From positions 169,832 through 195,898 of the forward strand of contig NPFB01000166.1 of assembly GCA_014084085.1 (NCBI GenBank): a DNA stretch of 26,067 bases, in the 5' to 3' direction. Every line of letters begins with the position of its first letter. Position 1 is the first letter of the stretch. A program made the translations under genes and the position numbers. Below, piece by piece: positions 8,569 to 16,979 of this stretch. Below the pieces are notes generated by a model. It saw only the letters and a program-made list of their open reading frames with translations. It made no database searches and was not told the DNA's origin. The stretch is from Hondaea fermentalgiana. Lineage: Eukaryota; Sar; Bigyra; Thraustochytrida; Thraustochytriidae.

Positions 8569-11500
8569 TCATGATCTGTACGCAAGAGAACCAGCAGGAT
8601 ACCACTTCAAAAGCTCTTTCCGGGGTACTGACTCATCGTAAGGAAAGATCTCGGTCAGGATTCTCTCCACCAAATAGTCCAGATTTTCCTGAATTTTCTG
8701 TGTGCTGGATAGGTCGACCCAAATTCTGCCAACAAGATCTGGCGCACCTTGCTCGCTAATGGTCTCCGTCTCCGTCATGTGGGCTCGAATGATCGTGTCC
8801 TCCATCGAGCCAGTGTCTTTTCGATGAATTGCATAATTGTACTCGAGCTTGCAATAGTTTCTCCTGGCAGTGACTTGGAGCTTGTCCATGAAATTTGGAG
8901 TAAGACAGAACATAACGACATGGGAATCGTCAATTCCTGATGCCATCCAATCTACCATGTTCTTCCTTTTCAGGTCCCTTCCATCAAACCAGGTACGAAT
9001 ACCTTCTCTTTCAAGGCACGCTGACAGGTCCCCAACGCAAGCATGATTGATCTCTTCATGTTCGCCGGAAAAGTTGTTCCAGCTGTGTGACAAGAATACG
9101 TCTCGATCGGTTCGCATGCGAGTTTCAAATATGGCCACAGCTTTGGTCATTTCCCTCGCCTCGTCCAAGCCAATGCCTTCGTTCCAAATAAGCTTCACGA
9201 ACTTTTTCAGTGTCTGCCACAGCTGCACGTCATGCTCGTGCAGCCCAAAAGCGGAAGGAGAAGCGGACTCATGTACAGCGGCTCTGGAGACATCGCGAAC
9301 TCTTAGCATGCTGAGCAGGTATCTGACGGCTTCTGTGAGCATATCCCGAGGCGTGACATCTGTACGAGCCAGCAACGTCTTTAATGCTCTCCGAACTCGA
9401 TACTTGAAAGACCACAGAGCTTCCCCTCCTTGGTGCTCCGTAGGCTCCGCAAGGGTAAGCAAAGACGAAACGGGTGCGATGCGCGTTCGTGCTACCTTCT
9501 GGACAATTTCTGAACATCCTGCATCGATATGGCGCTGTGGTACTTCACCATATGGGCTGCTAATAATGTTGACACTGCTCAAAATCACTTCCGATTCCCG
9601 TGTGGTTTTATTCACCTGACGATGGGCAACAGACTCCAAGAGCTCACGCAGTATTCCATACTTGCCTCCCGATGAAAGAAAGAGTTGCGTGCCCCAAGAA
9701 TGCAGCTTTTGCTCTTGAAGGTACACGTCGACATGACGCAACACGACACTAAAGCTATCAAACAATGCAAAGCGATGCGATTTATCTGATGATGAAGACC
9801 ATGCTTTAATCTCGAGGCGTCCAGAACCTTGCAGGTCATATCCCTGTGCGAAGGCAAAGTACGATACGATCTCACCCTCATCCTGATTGACATCTTTGAC
9901 TGTGGTGGTTCCAGTGAACCTGAACTCATCGAGAACTGAGAGGTTCTTGATCACGCGATAGCAACGCGACGCCAGGCGTAAAAAGAGGCTCCTTGGCAGC
10001 ACGAGATCGAACTCACAATGCCAATGAAGGATTGCCGATTCTGGGCAGGGTGTGCTCGCCAAAGTCCGAGACATCTTCCGAGTATGCTCGTCTTTATACA
10101 CGCGAGGAAAGTTTGATTGGAACAAAAGCGGAACCATGTATTCTGTCCCAAGGTCTAGCCCGCTTGTTCGTGATGGTAATGTGAATAACAAATCGTGCTC
10201 CATGAAGAATTCCAAATACGTTTGCTTGTCGTCCCCCAAATCGCTCCACGTTTCAAGACATTCGCTTGTCATATTTGGCCCAGTGCGCGTTCTGCAAGGG
10301 CTGATCGGAATCTGATCGAGAAGTGCATCTGTCAGCACACATTCCTGCTCAAGACGCTTTTGACCTACTTCCAACTTCTTGGCCCTTAAGTTGGCGAAGT
10401 TCGTCGGCACATTTGAGTTCCCGATCTTGTAAATTACGCCTCTTTCTCCTGTTTCCGGGTTTAAGAACAGATCGTGACGAAAGACAGAGCGCACAACGTC
10501 GACGAGCCACACGGGGTCGGTAAAAACCAAGTGAGCGAGGTTTGGATTCTGGCTGCACCACACCACCTGCCCGAGGTCATTGAGCAGTTGCAACGCCCGT
10601 TCAAAATCCTCGTTGCCATCGAGGGAAAGGTACCCCAACGCCTTCATTTGACGTCGTACATTTGAAACGTTACGCACGGTGACGCGCATGTCGCGCACCT
10701 TCGGCTCAGGGGGCAGCACATGGTCAAAGAGCATATTGCGAAGCGCGACATACGGTTTGGGCAGGCGCAATGCGATACGATACTTCGGGTCGCAGGTAAA
10801 CGTATGAAGCATATTGTAGAGATCTTCAACGCCATCAGGGGTCTCGTTACTCAGGATGAATGATTTCTTCAGAGGTGCGAAGGTCATTTCGCAAAGCGCT
10901 CGAAGTCCGCGTCGAAGCACGGCTACTCTATCCATAATTTTTCGAAGCCGGTCCTCTGAACTTGGACCGGCGAAAGACTTGGATACTAGATCAGATTTAG
11001 TCCCAACAATGACCAAATGCACTCGAGATGTTTGGACAGCCAGAGCGCGAAGCCAGCGCCCCGCAGTATTCTCGAAGTATTCGTCAGAATCCCTGTATGC
11101 GTTGAGGTCCATTACGAGCACGACGAGGCTTCGACTTGAAATAAAGAGAGAGTGGGTCATGTAATACTCTTGCTGTCCACCAAAATCCCAAAGCGATACC
11201 TCCCCGGGAATCGTCCCATGGCCGCCGGTATCGAACTTTAGCTTCCGGATGTCCACGCTAATCGTCGCGCGATCAGGGCCTATCATCGTCAAGTCTGAAG
11301 TCATACCTTTCGAAGCAAGACAATTTGCTAAACTTGTCTTGCCGGAGCCCTGTGGACCCACGAGAAGGACCTTGAGTTGCGCAAGCGAGCTCGTACCATT
11401 TGCTAGATCATTGAAATACTTGCGTACGACAGCAAGACCAGAATACAATATTTCCTCGGGTATATCCACCACAGCTTCCGTTCTACGTCTTTGGCATTCC

Positions 11501-12777
11501 TGAGCGTAGCTTTGTGCTATCGAGTAGAGTTTATCATTGCAGGCGACGCGCTTACAATCAGGTCTGAGAATAGCGAGTGCAACAGACCCTTCCTTGGTGT
11601 TTCCGCTGAAATCGAGGCGTTCGAATGAAGAGTTTTTCACTAACGCATTCGCCAGGGCTCTGCTCCCTTCAGCGCCAATCGAATTCTCTCCAAGATCCAG
11701 CGACTTCAAGGCTCTTGCGTCGGCGATCGCTTTCGCCAGGCAAACGGCCCCCTTTGAGCGAATCTTGTTATCGTGTAAGCTCAAAATTTGAAGTGATTCA
11801 TTGTATGTAAGAGCGTCCGCCAGCGCTGCAGAACCTTTGTCATCAATACCATTAGACCGAAGATCGAGCTCGAGAAGAAATTGATTCACCTTTAGCGCCT
11901 CCCCAAGTGACTTCAAGGCGCCGTTGCCGTTGTCAGTGCCGATGCCAGTGCGTCCAAGACGAAGTGTGTGCAGCGATCCGTTCCATTTCAGCGCGGCTGC
12001 CAATGCTATCACCCCCTCATCACCAAGTGCATTCCCACAAAGAGAGAGCAGCTGCAGCGAATTATTCCTCGCGAGGGTCAACCCAGAACCGGATCGGGCC
12101 CACGATGTAAGAAGATATTGTGTTGACCTTTTCGTAGCGAGCGCGAGCGCAAATGCCTTTGCACCGACATTCGAAATGCCACAGTGATCAAGAAAGAGCT
12201 CTTTTAGCGAATCTTTCATATATATCACGTGGGCAAATGATTTTGCTCCCTCGTCCTTGATCCAGGTATGGCAAAGGCAAAGCGTATGCAATGAGTCATT
12301 GGCCATGGAAAACTCCGCAAGTGCTTTGGCGCCATCCCGAGAAACCCAATTGGGCCGCACATCAAACTCAAATTTGTCCTGTAATGAAGAATCTGGGTTG
12401 CTCAAGTCGATACTTTCCAGCGATCGATTCTGCATGAGAGCCTGCACAAGATCCTTGGTGCCTGTGTCGCTAATCCCAGTGGCATTGAAACAGAGTCTTT
12501 TCAGTGTCTGGTTTTCCTTAAGCGCATCTGTCAGCCACATAACTCCATCGTCTCCAATAAATGTAAATGCTGCGTCGATTTCCTCCGTTACGTCATCTTC
12601 GATCAAATCACGAATCTCCTCTACTTCATCACTTTCGAATATTTCGTGCTCAATTTCGTGCTCAATTTCGCGCGCACGTTTTTCATGCGTTGTCACAGGC
12701 GACGGCGCGCCACCGCTCGACAGATCCGCGAGCGACGCTGCTTGGTCAGCAACAAAGGAATCGGAAGCAAGCGGCAT
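8569..12777 (-). CDS. LRR-ROC-COR-TIR multidomain protein (ROCO GTPase with C-terminal TIR)
   Basis: From the ATG at 12775-12777 this encodes 1402 residues. An acidic N-terminal region (EIEHEIEHEI repeat near 38-46) leads into ribonuclease-inhibitor-type leucine-rich repeats (about 75-400), with recurring GA-x-x-LA-x-AL and L-x-L-x-x-N-x-I patterns. A ROC GTPase follows: P-loop GPQGSGKT at 474-481, switch motif DFGGQQE at 531-537, and G4 motif TKSD at 593-596. A COR-like dimerisation region spans about 660-1050 and a linker region reaches about 1225. The C-terminal TIR domain (about 1225-1375) has DVFLSHSW, WFD and SGIDDS, then CKLEY, whose Glu at about 1312 sits where NAD+-cleaving TIRs have their catalytic glutamate. 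There is no signal peptide or transmembrane segment, so it is likely cytosolic. ROCO proteins are GTP-regulated dimers; TIR domains signal by self-association or NAD+ hydrolysis. A sensing-switch-effector role is my inference. The gene is visibly more AT-rich than its neighbours. The frame continues to a TTG at 12858, adding 27 basic residues without an ATG. Confidence 0.93.
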   Translation of the reverse strand: MPLASDSFVADQAASLADLSSGGAPSPVTTHEKRAREIEHEIEHEIFESDEVEEIRDLIEDDVTEEIDAAFTFIGDDGVMWLTDALKENQTLKRLCFNATGISDTGTKDLVQALMQNRSLESIDLSNPDSSLQDKFEFDVRPNWVSRDGAKALAEFSMANDSLHTLCLCHTWIKDEGAKSFAHVIYMKDSLKELFLDHCGISNVGAKAFALALATKRSTQYLLTSWARSGSGLTLARNNSLQLLSLCGNALGDEGVIALAAALKWNGSLHTLRLGRTGIGTDNGNGALKSLGEALKVNQFLLELDLRSNGIDDKGSAALADALTYNESLQILSLHDNKIRSKGAVCLAKAIADARALKSLDLGENSIGAEGSRALANALVKNSSFERLDFSGNTKEGSVALAILRPDCKRVACNDKLYSIAQSYAQECQRRRTEAVVDIPEEILYSGLAVVRKYFNDLANGTSSLAQLKVLLVGPQGSGKTSLANCLASKGMTSDLTMIGPDRATISVDIRKLKFDTGGHGTIPGEVSLWDFGGQQEYYMTHSLFISSRSLVVLVMDLNAYRDSDEYFENTAGRWLRALAVQTSRVHLVIVGTKSDLVSKSFAGPSSEDRLRKIMDRVAVLRRGLRALCEMTFAPLKKSFILSNETPDGVEDLYNMLHTFTCDPKYRIALRLPKPYVALRNMLFDHVLPPEPKVRDMRVTVRNVSNVRRQMKALGYLSLDGNEDFERALQLLNDLGQVVWCSQNPNLAHLVFTDPVWLVDVVRSVFRHDLFLNPETGERGVIYKIGNSNVPTNFANLRAKKLEVGQKRLEQECVLTDALLDQIPISPCRTRTGPNMTSECLETWSDLGDDKQTYLEFFMEHDLLFTLPSRTSGLDLGTEYMVPLLFQSNFPRVYKDEHTRKMSRTLASTPCPESAILHWHCEFDLVLPRSLFLRLASRCYRVIKNLSVLDEFRFTGTTTVKDVNQDEGEIVSYFAFAQGYDLQGSGRLEIKAWSSSSDKSHRFALFDSFSVVLRHVDVYLQEQKLHSWGTQLFLSSGGKYGILRELLESVAHRQVNKTTRESEVILSSVNIISSPYGEVPQRHIDAGCSEIVQKVARTRIAPVSSLLTLAEPTEHQGGEALWSFKYRVRRALKTLLARTDVTPRDMLTEAVRYLLSMLRVRDVSRAAVHESASPSAFGLHEHDVQLWQTLKKFVKLIWNEGIGLDEAREMTKAVAIFETRMRTDRDVFLSHSWNNFSGEHEEINHACVGDLSACLEREGIRTWFDGRDLKRKNMVDWMASGIDDSHVVMFCLTPNFMDKLQVTARRNYCKLEYNYAIHRKDTGSMEDTIIRAHMTETETISEQGAPDLVGRIWVDLSSTQKIQENLDYLVERILTEIFPYDESVPRKELLKWYPAGSLAYRS

Positions 12778-13390
12778 CTTCGTCCAGACTGGCGTCGTCG
12801 TTCTCGTCCAACGTCCTCGTTGCTTCGCTCGGGTTCTTATTGCGCTCTCAACCTTCAACTCCGTGGGCCGGACCGGCGCAAAAAGTTGAGCCTTCGTGTA
12901 GAGCCTACGCGGTGTCTAGCTATAGCCGCCCGGGCGAACGCTGCACGCGCGGTCGCTCCGCGGGTCGCAGTCGTTCGTCGCTTCGTTCGATCTTTGCCAT
13001 CGTTGTCGTTGTCGGAGAACTCACTCTCCCGGCCCCAATTGGAAAGACAATCTTGTGTCTTCAGCCCCAATACCACCAATTATTTGTTCTTAGTAAAGTC
13101 CAGTATGAGGTTGTTTCTCTTGTAAACATTCTTGTTTCCGAGCACCTGCGAGAGATGGTGCGTGGAAAACGCGCAGCGCGACATTTTGCGTTGTCCACAC
13201 GAAGCTCTCAAGCGCCAGAACGAGATCATCGATCTCCGCCGGCGAGGGCTACGTGGACGCGGACGTAGAAAGCCGTCGTCGCGGGCCGGCCGAGGCGTCT
13301 CGAGGACGGGCCCCGAGCTCTTGCGGAGAGAAAGACAAAGGTGCTCTGAGGACCGCCTGTGCGAGGGGACGAGTGAAAAGAGAAGAGAAG
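12778..13390. promoter_or_regulatory. shared divergent promoter region of the ROCO-TIR and HtrA2-like genes
   Basis: These 613 bases separate the two head-to-head start codons, so both promoters must lie here or overlap. CCAAT-like sequences occur near 13030 and 13067-13080, and an AT-richer patch lies around 13070-13130; neither is a proven element. A short ATG frame at 13155-13268 (37 codons, basic and Ser/Arg-rich) lies upstream of the HtrA2-like start and could be an upstream ORF in its leader. No other gene was seen. Confidence 0.5.
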
Positions 13391-14707
13391 ATGTCTTCCG
13401 TCATGGCGCGGCGGTTCGCGCGCCGAAGCCTCGCGAGCGTGGCGAAGAGGGCACCGCAGATGCCCAAGGCAGGGGCCGTGGGCTGCTGCCGCCAGGGAAC
13501 GCAGCGCATGATGAGCTCCCTGCCGCCCCAGCCAGCGGGCAAACGGTCCGGCGAACAGAGTTTCTCGTCGTCATCTTTTGCCAGGGGCGCAGCGTTTGCT
13601 CTCGGCGGCGTCCTTCTCTTCGGCCTCGCTGCAGGATCCTACAACACGGATGAGAAGCGCACAGAGACGCGCAACGAGGTCCGCTGCGAGCAGCGCAACA
13701 GCATGCTTGCAGGCTACGATGTAGCACAGCCGGGATCGACGGAAAAGGCCTCGCCGGCAAACTTTGGACCGCATTTCATCGCCGATGCTGCAGAAAAGGC
13801 CATCCCTGCGCTCGTCAACATTAGTTCCATCCAGAATGGTCCGTGGGGCCAGATGGTCCAGTCCGCTGGTTCTGGCTTTGTCATTCGTTCGGATGGTCTC
13901 ATCGCCACCAACGCTCACGTTGTCAAAGGCGCATCCAGCCTTACCGTAACGCTCAACGACGGCCGCCAGTACCAGGGACGTGTCTACGCTACGGATCAAA
14001 CGTCGGACCTTGCGCTGGTGATCGTCACTGACATTCTTGAGGAGCCTTTGCCCATTATGCACATTGGCGACTCGGGCCTCTTGCGCCCCGGAGAATTTGT
14101 GGTGGCCCTCGGTTCGCCGCTCAACCTCGGCAACTCCGTCACGGCAGGGATTGTTAGCTCGACGGCACGTGCCGCATCCGAGATTGGTATTATGCAGGCT
14201 CGCACGGACTACATTCAAACCGACGCTGCCATCAACCAGGGTAACTCTGGCGGCCCTCTCATCAACCTTGACGGTCAGGTGGTCGGCATCAATACCATGA
14301 AGGTCGCTGGCGGCGACGGCATTGGTTTTGCTATTCCCATCAACACGGCGTGGGTTGTTCTTTCTCAGCTTCGCGACACCGGCAAGGTCATTCGACCGTA
14401 CCTTGGCTTGCGCATGGCTGCTCTCAACCGAAACCTCGCCCGCTTCGAGCGACGCGTCTCCAAGCGTTTTCCGGATGTTGAGTCGGGCTTGCTCGTCGTC
14501 AAAGTTGCGCCTAACTCGCCTGCGTCTCGCGCTGGGCTCAAGCCGGGTGATGTCATTGTAGAATTCGACGGTAAAAAGGTCAAGTCTGTAGCAGAGATGA
14601 CCACGCGCATGGCCTACGAAGTTGGCAAGACCTTCGATCTTACCGTTGTGCGGGAAGGTGGACAGAAGATTTCCATGTCTGTCACCACCGAGGCTCTCAA
14701 TCTCTAA
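13391..14707 (+). CDS. HTRA2: mitochondrial HtrA2/Omi-type serine protease
   Basis: This encodes 438 residues. HtrA2-type proteases are trimeric PDZ-regulated serine endopeptidases of the mitochondrial intermembrane space that degrade misfolded proteins and, in animals, promote cell death when released. The N-terminus is rich in Arg, Ser and Ala and lacks acids (about 1-25), like a mitochondrial presequence. One hydrophobic segment (about 64-82) should anchor it in the inner membrane. The trypsin-like domain (about 130-325) has the full triad: His176 in TNAHVV, Asp206 in TSDLALV and Ser286 in GNSGGPL. Blocks such as YIQTDAAINQGNSGG and GINTMKV match the eukaryotic HtrA2 branch. A single PDZ domain follows (about 335-435), with GLLVV as carboxylate-binding loop region. 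The ATG at 13391 is chosen because the presequence begins there; the longer frame starts on GTG at 13253. No AVPS-type IAP-binding motif follows the membrane segment. It diverges from the ROCO-TIR gene. Confidence 0.95.
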   Translation: MSSVMARRFARRSLASVAKRAPQMPKAGAVGCCRQGTQRMMSSLPPQPAGKRSGEQSFSSSSFARGAAFALGGVLLFGLAAGSYNTDEKRTETRNEVRCEQRNSMLAGYDVAQPGSTEKASPANFGPHFIADAAEKAIPALVNISSIQNGPWGQMVQSAGSGFVIRSDGLIATNAHVVKGASSLTVTLNDGRQYQGRVYATDQTSDLALVIVTDILEEPLPIMHIGDSGLLRPGEFVVALGSPLNLGNSVTAGIVSSTARAASEIGIMQARTDYIQTDAAINQGNSGGPLINLDGQVVGINTMKVAGGDGIGFAIPINTAWVVLSQLRDTGKVIRPYLGLRMAALNRNLARFERRVSKRFPDVESGLLVVKVAPNSPASRAGLKPGDVIVEFDGKKVKSVAEMTTRMAYEVGKTFDLTVVREGGQKISMSVTTEALNL

Positions 14708-15016
14708 TTGTTTACCATACCAACAAGAGCAATGATGCCGACCTCAAAACGAATGGCGCACGGTACTGTTTGGAGCAGGTTGCACTACAGAAAAGTAGGA
14801 AATTGTGCAAAAGCAAATACAAGAGAAAGAATTCTTTGTTCACATCAGTAAAACAACAAATCCCAACGCTCGTTCATTTCCTTGACGAATGACTTGGGAT
14901 ACTGCACCAGCCAAGTCTCATATTCCTCTTTTCAAAGGGAAAGGGTGTTCGAAGAATGGAAAAGTGAAAGAGAAAAGCGACTCAGGAAAGAAAGGTAATG
15001 GGTCAATAGTAACACA
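14708..15016. other. intergenic spacer between convergent genes
   Basis: This 309-base spacer lies between the 3' ends of the HtrA2-like gene and the F-x-P-x-I-N gene. It is moderately AT-rich and should contain both 3' UTRs. I see no repeat, RNA gene or clear polyadenylation signal. Confidence 0.7.
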
Positions 15017-16426
15017 TTAAGGGTAACGGACGTCAGCTCCCATACTGCGAAGTCTCTGGAGAATAAAGTCGTGTTGCATGGGCACATACGGGATCTCATT
15101 GACTTCCATATGTCGTGGAGACCGTGGCGAGGCAGCGCCACCTGTAGCACGGGTTCCCTCTGCGCTCGCGCACGTCGGGGGCTCATCCAGGCGTAAATCT
15201 GTAGCAGGTCGTGACGACTGTGATGCGGTAGACTGCTGAAAGAGGCGCTCATGCACTGGGCCCTCTCGCACAATTTGCCTTGACCGCGGATTAATTTGCG
15301 GGTGAAATGGTGGCTCAGGTGGCGCTGCAGCAGCAGCTTTGGCAAATCTCTTGGGGCTCGCCTCCTCGATAGGCTGTCTGCGTCCTTCCTCGCTGGCGCG
15401 CTCTGCCATCTGGAGCGAGCGAACATTCATCAATGGTGCAAAGGTCAGATCTGTGCTGGGCGCACGAGCCTCTTCGAGAGCGGCGTCAATGTATCTGCGT
15501 GAGACCCTGGGTTTCCATCGCTTCGTATGATTAATGCGAGGCGCTCCTGTACATCCCGCAATCTCTTCTTCTTCAAGTCGTTGCCTTTCTTGGGCGAGAC
15601 GAGTCTCTCGCTCCTGAATAATGGATTGCAAACGCTCTTGAATGGGCTTCACACGTGCCAGCTTCCTTGACCGTTTGTTGATCCTGGGCCGAAAGTCCAG
15701 ACTCGCGAGCTCCTCGACTAAGGCTTCGTCCTGCGCTCGCTGCCGTCGAAGGTCCCGCGTAATTTGATGTGCATACAGTCTCTCGGAGAGTGCTTCGACC
15801 TGTTTCGGCGTCAACTCTTTGACGACAGGGGCCTCTGTTTGCCGCCAGCGCGCTGCTTTCCAAATTTCGTATGGTGTGAGCGTTTTCGCCTTGGTCGCTT
15901 GGGACGTTTCGCTCCGCTGCGTCAGCGTATCTCCTCCATGACGAGCTTCGCTGCAAGAGCTCAAATAGCTCAGAATAGAGTCGTCCTCTTCGAGTGCAGC
16001 AGCGACTTTTGCTTCGAGACGCAGCGTGGACATGCTTGACGTGCTGAATCTGCTCCCCGACTCGCTGCGCGTGCCCTCGCTTTTGCACTCTTCTACGGCT
16101 GGTTTTTCCGGCGTCAGCTCGCCTTCTGTCCCTGAGAAAGCGACCATGCGGTTGATTTCGTCCGCAATGGTTCGTACGAGCGACTCGGTTCGCTTTTTCC
16201 AGTCTTCGTCACCGCCTCGAGGCTGCATGTCGTCGAGCAGAGCTGCCAGTTCCTCTGCAGATTTTTCGAGCATCATTTCCTCTGTCTCCCGCTTCATATC
16301 TCGCTGTTGCGGTCCTTTTCGCGAGATGTAGGTGGACGCAGCATCTGCCTTCAACCTCGTCTCCGACGTCGCCGTCGTCGTTGCTGCCGCTGCCGCTGCC
16401 GCTGCCGCTGCTGCTGCTGCTGCCAT
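15017..16426 (-). CDS. uncharacterised protein with four F-x-P-x-I-N motifs
   Basis: This encodes 469 residues from the ATG at 16424-16426. It opens with 14 alanines in a row, then a Glu/Lys-rich helical region (about 40-95). A Ser-rich part follows, then TPYEIWKAARW near 184-194 and a strongly charged coiled-coil-like stretch (about 205-290). Four spaced copies of a short motif follow: FRPRINKRS (about 245), APRINHTK (about 295), FAPLMNVRS (about 329) and FHPQINPRS (about 374). The motif shape is aromatic-x-Pro-x-Ile-Asn-x-x-Ser, with basic residues after it. I do not recognise a named family; such arrays resemble those in some protist cytoskeletal or flagellar proteins, but that is only an impression. 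No transmembrane segment or catalytic motif is visible. The gene is head to head with the CFAP92-like gene, which weakly supports a shared ciliary role. The frame stays open upstream to a TTG at 16537, so the true N-terminus is uncertain. Confidence 0.75.
   Translation of the reverse strand: MAAAAAAAAAAAAAATTTATSETRLKADAASTYISRKGPQQRDMKRETEEMMLEKSAEELAALLDDMQPRGGDEDWKKRTESLVRTIADEINRMVAFSGTEGELTPEKPAVEECKSEGTRSESGSRFSTSSMSTLRLEAKVAAALEEDDSILSYLSSCSEARHGGDTLTQRSETSQATKAKTLTPYEIWKAARWRQTEAPVVKELTPKQVEALSERLYAHQITRDLRRQRAQDEALVEELASLDFRPRINKRSRKLARVKPIQERLQSIIQERETRLAQERQRLEEEEIAGCTGAPRINHTKRWKPRVSRRYIDAALEEARAPSTDLTFAPLMNVRSLQMAERASEEGRRQPIEEASPKRFAKAAAAAPPEPPFHPQINPRSRQIVREGPVHERLFQQSTASQSSRPATDLRLDEPPTCASAEGTRATGGAASPRSPRHMEVNEIPYVPMQHDFILQRLRSMGADVRYP
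16382..16423. repeat. GCN trinucleotide repeat encoding poly-alanine
   Basis: Fourteen GCA/GCG codons (read on the minus strand) follow the start codon directly, as an alternating GCTGCC and then pure GCT tract on the plus strand. It is a length-variable site at the very N-terminus of the F-x-P-x-I-N protein. Confidence 0.9.
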
Positions 16427-16979
16427 CGTGATCGACGCCAAGCTTGCCTGTGACCGCGGCCCGCGACGGGCGGCCGCGTCCGCGCTCGCAACCCGTGTCG
16501 TCTCTCTGCCTACGACCCGCGCGTCTGCCGTTGCCAATCGAAAAGGCTCGGTATCGCCATCGACCTGAGCGAGACCCTTTGCACGTTTCGTACCCCGACG
16601 CCAAAGACAATATTCCTATTCTGGTGCCATGTAATTAATATATTTTCCGATGCAGTAACATTACAAGACACAGCGAAATCAACGGATAGGAAAAAGACAT
16701 GTGCTCGGCAGTACACACCCGTTTTAGCACACACGCACATACACACACGTGCACGCACACGATAGTAGCTGTAGTTGGTTGTCGCGGGCGATCGGGCGCG
16801 CGTGCGCGTACGGTCCTTGGAGCCTTGCAGCGCCAATACTTGCATCGCGATCGACAGGGGCGCAGCGCAGTTCACTCGCTTGCTTGCTTTGCCGTGACAT
16901 TTAAATCGTCGCGGGCGGGCGACGTTTGCGCGGGGCAAAGGGTGGCGACGCGATTCATCAAGTCAAAAAACCAAACGTC
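16427..16979. promoter_or_regulatory. shared divergent promoter region with CA-rich tract
   Basis: These 553 bases separate the start codons of the F-x-P-x-I-N gene (minus) and the CFAP92-like gene (plus). A CA-rich imperfect microsatellite lies at 16727-16762, an AT-rich patch (TAATTAATATATTTT) near 16632-16648 and a short GCTT run at about 16878-16889. Transcription of both genes must start within or near this region. No extra gene is supported. Confidence 0.5.
16727..16762. repeat. imperfect CA dinucleotide microsatellite
   Basis: The tract alternates CA with occasional CG and TA interruptions. It lies in the divergent spacer, about 220-250 bases upstream of the CFAP92-like ATG. Confidence 0.8.

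Noticed and set aside
12778..12858. 27-residue N-terminal extension of the ROCO-TIR protein
   Set aside because: It would need a TTG start; the first in-frame ATG is at 12777, so the basic extension is more likely 5' UTR.
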